A DNA stretch of 64,000 nt from Bacillota bacterium (lineage in GTDB: Bacteria > Bacillota > Clostridia > Peptostreptococcales > Anaerovoracaceae), in the NCBI GenBank assembly GCA_023415235.1, contig JAEZLP010000037.1, positions 45,643 through 109,642 on the forward strand, in the 5' to 3' direction. The position numbers and the translations under genes were made by a program. Shown here piece after piece: positions 7,992-16,910 of this stretch; position 1 is the stretch's first letter; each line of letters starts with the position of its first letter. Below the pieces are notes generated by a model, which saw only the letters and a list, made by a program, of their open reading frames with translations, made no database searches and was not told the DNA's origin.

Positions 7992-9323
7992 CTACCGATT
8001 CTTTTTTCTCCAGATTTTCAGTTCCTTTGCTTCCTCGATAAGTTGGTCCCTGAAGTCCGGATGGGCGATGGATATCAATGCTTCCGCACGCTGCCAGGAT
8101 GACATGCCCTTCAGGTTGACCTTTCCATATTCCGTCACCACATAATGGACGCCGGCTCTGGTATCCGTAATGATGGAGCCTAGGGTCATCATTCCTTTGA
8201 TTCTGGAATGCAGGTTTCCGTTTTTGTCCTTATAGGTGGACGGAAGACAGATGAAGCTCTTTCCTCCCTTTGAGTTGTATGCGCCTTCCACAAAGTCCAG
8301 TTGTCCCCCCGCTCCGCTTATGATGCGAGGTCCTGCGGATTCGGAGCAGACCTGACCAGCCAGATCGATTTCCACTGCACTGTTGATCGACATCAGACGG
8401 TCGATCTTGGAGGCGATAAACGGATGGTTTGTATAATCTACAGGATAGGCGGCGATGGATGGATTTTCCTTCATGAAATCGTACAGCTTTTGGGAACCTG
8501 CCGCAAAGGAATAGGCCATCCGGCCCTTGTCAAGATTCTTCTTCATGCCGGTCACTCTCCCGGCTTCCACCATGTCCACAAAACCGTCGACCAGCATTTC
8601 CGTGTGGACGCCCAGATCCTTCAGATCGGAGTCTGCGATCATTTTCCCCAGAGCATTGGGCATTCCTCCGATTCCAAGCTGTATGCACGCCCCGTCCGGA
8701 ATTTCCGACAGGACATGATCGGCGATCCTCTTATCGATTTCAGACGGCTCAGCGGACGGAAGAACTGGCAGTCCGCCATGCCCTCCTTCCACGATATAGT
8801 CAACTTTTGAAATGTGAACCGCGTGTTCGTAACCCCCGTGGACCCTGGGCATGTCCTCGTTGACCTCGACGATTACAACGCGAGCTTTTTCAATCGCGGC
8901 GGCATAGTGTGATATGGAAACGCCAAAGCTGAAATATCCGTGCTCATCCATGGGCGCCACCTGGATCGCAACCACATCAGTCCGGCAGTTTTCACGGATA
9001 TAGCGCGGAACTTCCGAATACTTGATCGGGATATAATAAGCAAGACCCTTATCGGCAAGCCTGCGCTCATATCCGCCCATGTGCATGCTATTCCAGGTGA
9101 AGTGCTCTCCTTCAGGATCATTTTCAATAAACGACAGCGGTTTCATTACCACGCCCCCGCGCAGGTTGACGTCGCAAAGGTCCTCTTTTCTGCGGGCGAT
9201 CGCCTCTCCAAGAAGGCCTGCGTGGCTTGCGCCCCAGGCAAATTCCACCCAGTCGCCGTTTTTTATGACCTTGACTGCCTCGTCAGCGGTAACGCACTTG
9301 TTTCTGTACTCATTTATCAGCAT
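7992..9323 (-). CDS. Acetyl-CoA hydrolase/transferase family CoA-transferase
   Basis: A 443-residue class I CoA-transferase of the type that includes butyryl-CoA:acetate and 4-hydroxybutyrate CoA-transferases. Features: N-terminal LRGGVVMKPLSF, VAPMDEHGYFSFGVS, the oxyanion-loop motif QLGIGGMPNALG, then TEMLVDGFVDM, whose glutamate matches the catalytic residue, and SAGPRIISGAGGQLDFVEGA. The enzyme would exchange CoA between acetate and a fermentation product acyl-CoA, a step that ends amino-acid or sugar fermentation in Clostridia; acyl specificity cannot be read. It has its own promoter (9359-9387) and a GGAGGAG site ten bases before the ATG. The stop codon is TAG. Confidence 0.88.
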   Translation of the reverse strand: MLINEYRNKCVTADEAVKVIKNGDWVEFAWGASHAGLLGEAIARRKEDLCDVNLRGGVVMKPLSFIENDPEGEHFTWNSMHMGGYERRLADKGLAYYIPIKYSEVPRYIRENCRTDVVAIQVAPMDEHGYFSFGVSISHYAAAIEKARVVIVEVNEDMPRVHGGYEHAVHISKVDYIVEGGHGGLPVLPSAEPSEIDKRIADHVLSEIPDGACIQLGIGGMPNALGKMIADSDLKDLGVHTEMLVDGFVDMVEAGRVTGMKKNLDKGRMAYSFAAGSQKLYDFMKENPSIAAYPVDYTNHPFIASKIDRLMSINSAVEIDLAGQVCSESAGPRIISGAGGQLDFVEGAYNSKGGKSFICLPSTYKDKNGNLHSRIKGMMTLGSIITDTRAGVHYVVTEYGKVNLKGMSSWQRAEALISIAHPDFRDQLIEEAKELKIWRKKNR

Positions 9324-9358
9324 ATATCTTGTCTCCTCCAGAAAATAAAATCCATTTT

Positions 9359-9387
9359 ATTTTAGCGGTACAACAGCGCAAGTGCAA
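9359..9387 (-). promoter_or_regulatory. Promoter of the CoA-transferase gene
   Basis: Minus strand TTGCAC (9387-9382), 17-base spacer, TAAAAT (9364-9359). The start codon is about 36 bases downstream of the -10 box. Confidence 0.65.
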
Positions 9388-9440
9388 GTTTTTTTTTTAA
9401 CGATCTTTTTCTATCTTGGATGCCATAGAACCCGGCCAAG

Positions 9441-9471
9441 AAAAAATGCCACGAAATCAATCCATGGCATT
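9441..9471 (-). terminator. Terminator of the dnaE-pfkA-pyk operon
   Basis: On the minus strand AATGCCA and TGGCATT (9471-9465 and 9451-9445) form a stem followed by TTTTTT. It lies 29 bases after the pyk stop codon. Confidence 0.7.
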
Positions 9472-9499
9472 GAATTGGATCTCTTTTCATATTCGATTG

Positions 9500-10927
9500 C
9501 TAGATCTCGCTTCCCACGATGTGGATACGGAGCATGTTGGTCATACCGCCCACGCCCACGGGCGCTCCCGCCGTGATCACAATCAGATCTCCCTCTGCAA
9601 TAAATCCTTTCTCAACCGAAGTGCTGATCGCATCGCGAAAAACACCTTTTTCCGTGTCCGCCGCCTTTGTGATGATCGGAGTCACACCCCAAACCAGAGA
9701 CAGATGCCGGGCAACCTTATCCGTTGTGGTGAAGGCAAGGATCGGTGCTCTGGGACGGAATTTGGATACCACCTGAGCGGTGTGTCCGGTGGCAGTGGGA
9801 GTTAGAATCGCCCTTGCTTTCAACCCCTGGGAGCTGGCACAGGTAGCATAACCGATAGCATTGGTGATGCCGGCATCCTTGACCCTGATCTTCTCTTTCA
9901 GGATATTGTCATAATTCAGGGCTGCTTCCGTAGCCTTTGCGATATCCACCATCCTGTTCACTGCCTCCACAGGATATTTCCCTGAGGCAGTTTCCCCGGA
10001 CAGCATGATCACATCGGTTCCGTCATAGATTGCATTGGCCACATCCGCAACCTCAGCCCGTGTCGGTCTAGGATTTCGCATCATGGAATCCATCATCTGA
10101 GTTGCGGTGATTACCGGTTTTCCCTCCTGATTGCAAAGCTTGATGATCCTTTTCTGCGTCACGGGCACTTGCTCCGCAGGGATTTCCACTCCCAGGTCTC
10201 CCCTTGCAACCATAATCAGGTCTGATGCTGCGATGATATCTAGAATATTGTCAACGCCTTCCTTGTTTTCTATTTTTGATATGATTTTAATCTGCTTTCC
10301 TCCGTTTTCTTTCAGGAAGGCTCTCATTTCTTCCACATCGGAGCCCCTGCGCACAAAGGATGCAGCGATATAGTCCACGCCTTCTCTGATTCCGAAACGG
10401 ATGTCTTCCTTGTCCTTGTCCGTAATGGCGGGAAGCTTAACCGTCACTCCCGGAGCATTGATGCTTTTATAGTCCTTGATGACGCCTCCGTTCTCCACGG
10501 TGCAGATTATGTTGTTTTCCTTTACTTCGGCAACGATAAGCCCGATCAATCCGTCGTCGATGAGCAGCCGATCTCCCGGTTTCACATCGTGGATCAGCTC
10601 TTTATAGGAAACCGAGCAGATCTCATCGGTTCCCAACACATCATCCATCGTCAGGATAAATTTCTGCCCTTCCTTCAGCTCCACTTCCCCTTCGGCAAAT
10701 CTGCCTGTTCTGATCTCGGGCCCCTTTGTGTCAAGTATGATGGAAACGGGCAGGTCCAGTTCCGTTCTCAGGGACTTTACCAGATCTATCTTTTTTTTCT
10801 GTTCTTCATGGGTTCCATGAGAGAAATTCAGCCTTGCCGCATTCATGCCGGCCAGCATCATATCCCTCAATGTCTCTCTGTCCTCGCAGGCCGGGCCTAC
10901 GGTACAGATAATTTTTGTTTTCTTCAT
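9500..10927 (-). CDS. pyk: Pyruvate kinase
   Basis: Converts phosphoenolpyruvate and ADP to pyruvate and ATP at the end of glycolysis. 475 residues, the common length without the extra C-terminal PEP-utiliser-like domain of some Bacilli. Motifs: TKIICTVGPAC at the N-terminus, ARLNFSHGTHEE, ILDTKGPEIRTG, the active-site strand IKIISKIENKEGVDN, MVARGDLGVEIP, and GKPVITATQMMDSM. The C-terminal allosteric domain ends with a GxxGGMTN-type turn. Last gene of the dnaE-pfkA-pyk operon, 27 bases after pfkA, and followed by a terminator. Stop codon TAG. Confidence 0.97.
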   Translation of the reverse strand: MKKTKIICTVGPACEDRETLRDMMLAGMNAARLNFSHGTHEEQKKKIDLVKSLRTELDLPVSIILDTKGPEIRTGRFAEGEVELKEGQKFILTMDDVLGTDEICSVSYKELIHDVKPGDRLLIDDGLIGLIVAEVKENNIICTVENGGVIKDYKSINAPGVTVKLPAITDKDKEDIRFGIREGVDYIAASFVRRGSDVEEMRAFLKENGGKQIKIISKIENKEGVDNILDIIAASDLIMVARGDLGVEIPAEQVPVTQKRIIKLCNQEGKPVITATQMMDSMMRNPRPTRAEVADVANAIYDGTDVIMLSGETASGKYPVEAVNRMVDIAKATEAALNYDNILKEKIRVKDAGITNAIGYATCASSQGLKARAILTPTATGHTAQVVSKFRPRAPILAFTTTDKVARHLSLVWGVTPIITKAADTEKGVFRDAISTSVEKGFIAEGDLIVITAGAPVGVGGMTNMLRIHIVGSEI

Positions 10928-10954
10928 CTCTAATTTCTCTCCCTAAATGATCGT

Positions 10955-11920
10955 TCAGATGGAAAGGATCTCCGCAAGCTCCATCAGAGATCTATCATAT
11001 TTTCTCGGCATATTTAAAGCCTCTTCCAATCCACAATACACGATTTCTTCGCCTCTGATGCCCACCGCCTTGCTGGTTATGCCATCCTGCAGCAGCAGTC
11101 CAACAGCCTTGTATCCCATTCTGCTGGCCAGCATTCTGTCCCGGGCGGTCGGAGACCCGCCTCGCTGAATATAGCCTAAAACAACAACTTTTGTATCCAT
11201 GCCCGTTTTTTCGGTTATGGTTTTCGCCAGTTCATCGGAGCTTATTTCGCAACCTTCTGCCCTTAAAATAACGCTGTGCATTTTACCCCTGTTCTTACCC
11301 TGGATCAGGGTACGGCAGATCTTATTAATATCCATGGTTTCTTCCGGAATCAGAATGCTCTCTGCGCCTCCGGTCAGTCCCGCATACAGCGCGATATCTC
11401 CGCAGCATCTTCCCATCACCTCAATCACCGTGCTTCTTTCATGGGAGGAAGATGTGTCTCTGATATTTCCAATGGCGGACAGCACCGTATTCACTGCGGT
11501 ATCAAAGCCGATGGTGAAATCGGTATAAGCCAGATCGTTATCAATAGTGCCCGGGAGTCCCATCACGATTCTTCCTGCCTTCGTAAGCTCAAGCGCTCCA
11601 CGGTAGGAGCCGTCTCCTCCGATCACAACCAGACCTTCTATCTTAAAGCTGTCGAGCATGTCCAGGGCTCTCTGGAAGCCCTCCGGGGTCATGAACCGTT
11701 GGCTTCTTGCCGTTTTGAGACAAGTGCCTCCTCTTTGCATGATATCGGATACGGAAGAAACCGTCATTTCCTTGATATCTCCGTTGATCAATCCCTCGTA
11801 GCCCCTCTCGATGCCGTATACCTCCATTTTATGATACAGGGCTCCTCTGACCACGGCACGGATGGCCGCATTCATTCCCGGCGCGTCTCCTCCGCTTGTC
11901 AATACTGCTATTCTTTTCAC
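10955..11920 (-). CDS. pfkA: ATP-dependent 6-phosphofructokinase
   Basis: Phosphorylates fructose 6-phosphate. 321 residues, the bacterial PfkA length. N-terminal VKRIAVLTSGGDAPGMNAAIR, GTIDNDLAYTDFTIGFDTA with the catalytic TIDND, EVMGRCCGDIA, and LGYIQRGGSPTARDR. I chose the GTG at 11920 because PfkA proteins start at this KRIAVLTSGGD position and GGGGG lies seven bases upstream; the ATG at 11938 would add six residues. Sits between dnaE and pyk, an order also seen in Bacillus, where accDA lies between dnaE and pfkA. Confidence 0.96.
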   Translation of the reverse strand: MKRIAVLTSGGDAPGMNAAIRAVVRGALYHKMEVYGIERGYEGLINGDIKEMTVSSVSDIMQRGGTCLKTARSQRFMTPEGFQRALDMLDSFKIEGLVVIGGDGSYRGALELTKAGRIVMGLPGTIDNDLAYTDFTIGFDTAVNTVLSAIGNIRDTSSSHERSTVIEVMGRCCGDIALYAGLTGGAESILIPEETMDINKICRTLIQGKNRGKMHSVILRAEGCEISSDELAKTITEKTGMDTKVVVLGYIQRGGSPTARDRMLASRMGYKAVGLLLQDGITSKAVGIRGEEIVYCGLEEALNMPRKYDRSLMELAEILSI

Positions 11921-12019
11921 GATGTAACCCCCATTCAATTCTTTTTTTCAAAGCGATAGATTTTGTTTTTCAAATCCTTTTATTTCGTTTGGTTTCGGTA
12001 TGGTTTATGCTTTCTCCGC

Positions 12020-15000
12020 CTATTCGACATTCTCTTTCCCCACCAGCCCGGCAAGCTTTTGCAGAAACTGTTCCCCCGGATTGACCCAGAGGTCTGGTTT
12101 TGTCTTATACTTTTTGTTCGATGCGGCTGCGGTGATCACCACCGGCGTATCTCCCCTGTGCTCCATGATAATCTCTCTGATTTTCGCAAGTGTCTGCGAT
12201 TCTTCCATTTCAACGGGTATAGTGATCTTCACCACGTCGGGATCAGGGGTTCCGCTGAAATCGTTGATGTCAAATATCCTGTCGGCAAGAAGCTTTGGAT
12301 CCTCATCCTCCTTGAAGCTGACCGTGCCGCGAACTACGATGACGCCATCATTTTTCATAAGTCCGAGAGCAGCTTCGTATACATTCGGGAATACGATCAC
12401 TTCCGTGGTACCGTAAAGATCCTCAAGCTGCACGAAGGCCATCATCTTGTTTTTCTTGGTGATCAGCGTTTTCTTGGAGCTGATCATGCCGGCCATCGTC
12501 ACAGTCATTCCGTCCTGGATCTCGTCGTTTCCTTCCGCATGAGCCAGATCCTCGGAGGTGATGGTTGCGATCTTTTCGATGGTTTCCGCATAGTCGGACA
12601 GGGGATGCCCGGTCAGATATACGCCCAGCATCTCCTTCTCCATGGCCATCAGCAGGTCCTTGGAAAAGTTCGCCACATCCGGCAGCTTTCCCGACATGCC
12701 GGAATTCTGCATACTGTCCGCATTGATCTGGAACAGGGATAGCTGGCCTTCGATGTTCTTCCTGGAATTATTTTGGGCAGATTCAATCAGGCCCTCATAA
12801 ACGGACAAATGCTTCGCTCGATTCTCGTCGAGACAATCCAGCGCCCCTGCCTTGATCAGGCTTTCCACCGCTTTTTTATTGATTTCATGAATGTCCAAGT
12901 TATTGATGAACTGGAAAATATCTTTGGGGAGCCCCTTTTCCTCTCTTGCCTTCACGATGGCGTCGATGACTCCCTCACCCACATTTTTCACCCCCAGCAG
13001 TCCGAATCGGATCTTGCCGTCCCGAACGGTGAATTTCTTGCTGCTTTCGTTGATATCCGGCGGCAGCACTTCGATTTTCATTTCCTGGCAGTTGCGGATG
13101 TACTTTGCAATCTGGGTGGAGTCACCGATAACGCTGGTCATAAGCGCCGCCATAAATTCCACCGGATAATACTTTTTCAGATAGGCGGTTTGATAGGCAA
13201 GCACTGCGTATGCTGCCGCATGGGATTTATTGAAGGCATATTCCGCAAAACTGATCATCTGGTTGTAGATTTCAATTGCAGCCTTTTCCGGGATTCCGTT
13301 TCTGACGCAGCCTTTGATCTCGATATTGCCATTCTCGTCATCCTTGCCATACACAAAGTATTCCTGTTCCTTGAGCATGATATCCATCTTTTTTTTGCTC
13401 ATTGCTCTGCGTACAAGGTCGCTTCTGCCATAAGTATACCCCGCCAGATCGCGCACAATCTGCATGACCTGCTCCTGATAGATCAGGCAGCCATAGGTGA
13501 CGGAAAGAATGGGTTCCAGGCTTTTGTCCACATATTCGATGTTTTTGGGATTTTTCTTGTTCTCTATGTAGGTGGGTATGGATGCCATGGGACCTGGGCG
13601 GTAAAGGGCATTCGCCGCCACGATATCCTCAAGGCAGTCCGGCTTCAGATTTTTAAGAAACTGTGTAATCCCCGAGCTTTCAAATTGAAATACGCCCTGG
13701 GTATTTCCGCTGCTGAACAGTTCAAAGGTGGCCTTGTCGTCGTAGGTCAGCTTTGACATGTCGAGCTTCACGCCATGGTTCTGTTCGATGAGCTCCAGAG
13801 CATCACGAATCACGGTCAGGTTCCGAAGGCCGAGAAAGTCCATTTTCAGCAGTCCAAGCTCCTCAATGGTCCCCATGGTGAACTGGGTACTGATTCCCTT
13901 ATCCGCAAGATAGAGCGGCACATATTCGTTTACGCTTTTTTTGGAGATCACAACACCTGCAGCATGGGTGGAAGCGTGCCGGGGCATACCCTCCAGCGCC
14001 TTCGCCGTATCCAGCAGCTCCCTGACCCGGCGGTCCTCCTCGTAGAAGGCCCTGAGTTCGGGATTCATATCCAAAGCCTTGTCGATGGTCATCTTAAGAT
14101 CGAAGGGAATGGCTTTGGCAATGACGTCCACCTCGCCGTAGCTCATATTCATGGCACGGCCCACGTCACGGACCGCCGCCTTCGCTTTTAAGGTCCCGAA
14201 GGTGATGATCTGTGCAACCTTGTCGGCGCCGTATTTTTCTATGACATAATTGATGACCTCCTGACGGCGCTCGTAGCAAAAATCAATATCGATATCCGGC
14301 ATGCTGATCCGTTCCGGATTCAAGAATCTTTCAAAAATCAGACCATATTTAATGGGATCGATGTCGGTTATTTTCAGTGAGTAGGCGACAATGCTTCCTG
14401 CAGCGGAGCCCCGTCCCGGGCCAACCATGATTCCATTGCTCCGGGCGTAGTTGATGAAGTCCCAAACGATCAGAAAGTATTCCACATAGCCCATGGCGAC
14501 GATAGTGGAAAGCTCATATTCCAGTCTCTCCTTGAGTTCCGGGGTGAGTTCGCCGTAGCGTTCCGCCATTCCGGCGGCACAGAGCTCTCTGAGATACGCA
14601 TCGTTTTGTTTCCCGTCCGGCGCATGAAATTCCGGCAGGTGGATTTGCCCGAACTCAAATTCCACATTGCAGCGATCTGCGATCTTTTTGGTGTTTTCGA
14701 TCGCTTCCGGAATATCGGCAAAAATTCGTTCCATTTCAAGCTCTGACTTCAGGTAGAACTGATCGTTGGGGAACCGCATTCTGTTTTCATCATCGACGGT
14801 CTTTGCGGTCTGGATGCAGAGCAGTATATCGTGGGCTACCGCATCCTCCCGTCTTACATAATGCACATCGTTGGTAGCTACAAAAGGAATCCCTGTCTCC
14901 TCGCGAAGCCGCTTCATATCAGGCAATATTCTGAGCTGCTCTTCCAGGCCCTGATCCTGGAGTTCAAGATAAAAATTATTTTCTCCGAAGATATCAAGGA

Positions 15001-15481
15001 GAGTCAGCGCCTCCTTCTTCGCTCCCGCATAGTCGCTGTTCAGAAGCTTCCATTGTACTTCTCCGGCCAGACAGGCCGAGAGCGCAATGATCCCTTCGCT
15101 GTGCTTCCGCAGCAGCTCGTGATCGACTCTGGGTTTGTAATAGAATCCCTCTGTATATCCGGCGGACACAATTTTCATAAGGTTGCGATATCCGGTTTCG
15201 TTCTTGGCCAGAAGCACCAGATGTCCCTGTCGCTTGTCCTTTTCCACATCCTTGTCCAGCATGGTCCTGGCCGCGGTATAGACTTCACAGCCTATGATGG
15301 GTTTTATTCCATGATTCTTAGCTTCCTTATAGAAATCGATCACGCCGAACATGGCGCCGTGATCCGTAATGGCCACCGCTTCCATGCCAAGCTCCTTGGT
15401 GCCTGCGATCAGATCCTTGATTCTTGCGGCTCCGTCCAGCAGGCTGTATTCCGTATGTACATGAAGATGTGTAAATGTCAT
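12020..15481 (-). CDS. dnaE: DNA polymerase III alpha subunit, DnaE type
   Basis: Replicative polymerase subunit of 1153 residues. The N-terminal PHP domain starts FTHLHVHTEYSLLDG with the metal-binding histidines intact. The palm has GPGRGSAAGS and, near residue 394, PDIDIDF with catalytic aspartates; YRPGPM and ESSGITQFLK follow. The C-terminal part holds an OB-fold domain (MTVTMAGMISSKKTLITKK). In low-GC Gram-positives DnaE works beside PolC, extending primers. I chose the ATG at 15481 from family alignment and the AAGGA site; an upstream in-frame ATG at 15520 would add 13 residues. First gene of the dnaE-pfkA-pyk operon. Stop codon TAG. Confidence 0.96.
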   Translation of the reverse strand: MTFTHLHVHTEYSLLDGAARIKDLIAGTKELGMEAVAITDHGAMFGVIDFYKEAKNHGIKPIIGCEVYTAARTMLDKDVEKDKRQGHLVLLAKNETGYRNLMKIVSAGYTEGFYYKPRVDHELLRKHSEGIIALSACLAGEVQWKLLNSDYAGAKKEALTLLDIFGENNFYLELQDQGLEEQLRILPDMKRLREETGIPFVATNDVHYVRREDAVAHDILLCIQTAKTVDDENRMRFPNDQFYLKSELEMERIFADIPEAIENTKKIADRCNVEFEFGQIHLPEFHAPDGKQNDAYLRELCAAGMAERYGELTPELKERLEYELSTIVAMGYVEYFLIVWDFINYARSNGIMVGPGRGSAAGSIVAYSLKITDIDPIKYGLIFERFLNPERISMPDIDIDFCYERRQEVINYVIEKYGADKVAQIITFGTLKAKAAVRDVGRAMNMSYGEVDVIAKAIPFDLKMTIDKALDMNPELRAFYEEDRRVRELLDTAKALEGMPRHASTHAAGVVISKKSVNEYVPLYLADKGISTQFTMGTIEELGLLKMDFLGLRNLTVIRDALELIEQNHGVKLDMSKLTYDDKATFELFSSGNTQGVFQFESSGITQFLKNLKPDCLEDIVAANALYRPGPMASIPTYIENKKNPKNIEYVDKSLEPILSVTYGCLIYQEQVMQIVRDLAGYTYGRSDLVRRAMSKKKMDIMLKEQEYFVYGKDDENGNIEIKGCVRNGIPEKAAIEIYNQMISFAEYAFNKSHAAAYAVLAYQTAYLKKYYPVEFMAALMTSVIGDSTQIAKYIRNCQEMKIEVLPPDINESSKKFTVRDGKIRFGLLGVKNVGEGVIDAIVKAREEKGLPKDIFQFINNLDIHEINKKAVESLIKAGALDCLDENRAKHLSVYEGLIESAQNNSRKNIEGQLSLFQINADSMQNSGMSGKLPDVANFSKDLLMAMEKEMLGVYLTGHPLSDYAETIEKIATITSEDLAHAEGNDEIQDGMTVTMAGMISSKKTLITKKNKMMAFVQLEDLYGTTEVIVFPNVYEAALGLMKNDGVIVVRGTVSFKEDEDPKLLADRIFDINDFSGTPDPDVVKITIPVEMEESQTLAKIREIIMEHRGDTPVVITAAASNKKYKTKPDLWVNPGEQFLQKLAGLVGKENVE

Positions 15482-15618
15482 CGTTTCAAATCCTTTGTTA
15501 CCGTTTTTTTCCATACTCAATCCGGTTTCTATTCGATTATTTTATCATATTATTCCTGCCCCGCATACAGAAATGTAGCAGGAAATTGCAGAAGCTTTAT
15601 CACTTACCCAATGGAACG

Positions 15619-15627
15619 CATATACTG
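15619..15627 (+). promoter_or_regulatory. Possible mother-cell sporulation -10 box (CATATACTG) before the germination genes
   Basis: CATATACTG resembles the sigma-E/sigma-K -10 consensus CATANNNT and lies 27 bases before the ATG of the CwlJ-like gene. An AC dinucleotide about 16-17 bases upstream fits the loose sigma-K -35. Weak evidence by itself; the gene content makes it plausible. Confidence 0.3.
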
Positions 15628-15653
15628 AAATAAAACAAAACGAGGTGACGCCT

Positions 15654-16106
15654 ATGCCTTTTGAAGAATTTGATACCAGGGAGCTTTTCGCCCGGCTGAT
15701 CCAGTGCGAAGCAGGCGGTGAAGGTGAAGATGGAATGCGAGCGGTTGCTACTGTTATTATGAATCGTGCAACGATTCCCTACGGAGAGTTCTCACGAATC
15801 AGTCAGGGAGGGAATGTCAGAAACATCCTTACCCATGAGAGACAGTTCGTGTGCATGCAGACTACGGTGGGAGGTGTCTATAATCCGCAGAATGTGACGA
15901 ATATGAATCCTACGGATGAACACTACGCCATTGTGGACTGGGCCATGGGAGGAGGCAGATTGCAAGGAGTCGACAATTCCCTTTTCTTCTTCAATCCTTA
16001 CAGCCCCCAGTGTCCTCCCTATTTCCCGACAAATGTTGGCGTTATTCATAACAGAGTTGGCGATCACTGTTTCTATATCCCAACTCAATATTATCCAAGT
16101 ACTTAA
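15654..16106 (+). CDS. Spore cortex-lytic hydrolase, CwlJ/SleB family
   Basis: A 150-residue hydrolase_2 domain protein. ELFARLIQCEAGGEGEDGMRAVA matches the SleB/CwlJ catalytic region, with E19 the likely catalytic glutamate; VIMNR follows, and the C-terminus has the aromatic FFFNPYSPQCPP stretch. No signal peptide or peptidoglycan-binding domain, and the short length, point to CwlJ (about 140 residues, coat-associated) and not to secreted SleB. It would degrade cortex peptidoglycan during germination. I chose the ATG at 15654, six bases after GAGGTG; the GTG at 15645 lies in that site. It is followed at once by a GerQ-like gene, as in the Bacillus cwlJ-gerQ pair. Confidence 0.82.
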   Translation: MPFEEFDTRELFARLIQCEAGGEGEDGMRAVATVIMNRATIPYGEFSRISQGGNVRNILTHERQFVCMQTTVGGVYNPQNVTNMNPTDEHYAIVDWAMGGGRLQGVDNSLFFFNPYSPQCPPYFPTNVGVIHNRVGDHCFYIPTQYYPST

Positions 16107-16123
16107 TGAAAGGAAACACCGAT

Positions 16124-16855
16124 ATGTATGACTGTAATTTAATAAAGTCCAGGGCTCAAAAAAAGCAGGACTACCGGCTGCCCAGCCTGGAAGCGACTTA
16201 TAAAAAGATGCAGATGCCAATGACGCCAGGCATGCCAACGTTTCCTCTGCCGACCTTGCCGACGACGCCGACAACGCCGCAAGCCCCGACCGTGCCTCCG
16301 ACAACGCCGCAAGCTCCGGCTATGCCGTCAGTACCGATGGCCCCGACGATGCCGCAAGAGCCGAGAGAGCCTTCTCCCAATCCGCTGATGCCTCCGTCCC
16401 TGCCGGGGAGACCGGCGACTCCCGCCCCGCCGACTGCACCATCGGCTCCGACGCTCCCTCCGGTGCCGCCAGAACCCGAGCAGGCATTCCCTCGCAGTCC
16501 GCTGCTTCCAAGGGTGCTGCCGACTTCGCCCAGCATCGCCGTGCCGGCAAATCCTCTGCTGCCTCCGGAATATGCAAGCATTTTGGATTATGAAAGTCTG
16601 CAATATATGAACGGTTATCTTCGAACACAGATCGGAAATTATGTCGAGGTGGAATTCCTGGTAGGATCAACGAACATAGTAACAAAATTCGGCAGATTAA
16701 TTGGAGTCGGATTAAACTATATTCTGATTGAAGACCTGACGACAGGCGATATTTTATCCTGTGATTTCTACAATATAAAATTTTTCCGAACCCATAACAT
16801 CTCCAATCATCTGACCGGCATCCGCAACGATGGGAACGCGATGCCAGGCAGATAG
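16124..16855 (+). CDS. GerQ-like spore coat protein with long proline-rich segment
   Basis: A 243-residue protein in two parts. Residues about 30-150 are dominated by proline, threonine and alanine (repeats such as PTTPTTPQAP and PPTTPQAPAMP), probably an extended coat region. Residues about 160-230 form a small globular domain (YLRTQIGNYVEVEFLVGS ... GRLIGVGLNYILIEDLTTG) resembling the GerQ C-terminal domain. In Bacillus, GerQ is cross-linked into the coat and needed to localise CwlJ. The place directly after a CwlJ-like gene supports the call. Start: ATG at 16124, after AAAGGAAAC; an ATG overlapping the previous stop (16106) has no clear site. The proline-rich DNA also opens a long glycine-rich antisense frame, which is a shadow. 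Stop TAG, then terminator. Confidence 0.68.
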   Translation: MYDCNLIKSRAQKKQDYRLPSLEATYKKMQMPMTPGMPTFPLPTLPTTPTTPQAPTVPPTTPQAPAMPSVPMAPTMPQEPREPSPNPLMPPSLPGRPATPAPPTAPSAPTLPPVPPEPEQAFPRSPLLPRVLPTSPSIAVPANPLLPPEYASILDYESLQYMNGYLRTQIGNYVEVEFLVGSTNIVTKFGRLIGVGLNYILIEDLTTGDILSCDFYNIKFFRTHNISNHLTGIRNDGNAMPGR

Positions 16856-16868
16856 ACAAATATTTAGA

Positions 16869-16901
16869 AGCATGCCTCACGAATCAGGCATGCTATTTTT
16901 T
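16869..16901 (+). terminator. Terminator of the cwlJ-gerQ-like operon
   Basis: AGCATGCCT (16869-16877) pairs perfectly with AGGCATGCT (16886-16894), followed by ATTTTTT. Confidence 0.85.
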
Positions 16902-16910
16902 CTAAAGAAG

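Noticed and set aside
9480..9502. Read-through extension of pyruvate kinase past TAG
   Set aside because: The frame stays open for a while but runs into the operon terminator, and the enzyme is already full length.
12773..13756. 327-codon open frame on the plus strand inside dnaE
   Set aside because: Antisense to a fully conserved DnaE palm/finger region; composition is that of a reverse-read gene and no ribosome site precedes it.
16198..16581. Glycine-rich, collagen-like ORF of 127 codons on the minus strand
   Set aside because: It is the exact antisense of the proline-rich part of the GerQ-like gene (Pro codons CCN read as GGN). No ribosome site, and the plus-strand gene has site, domain and terminator.
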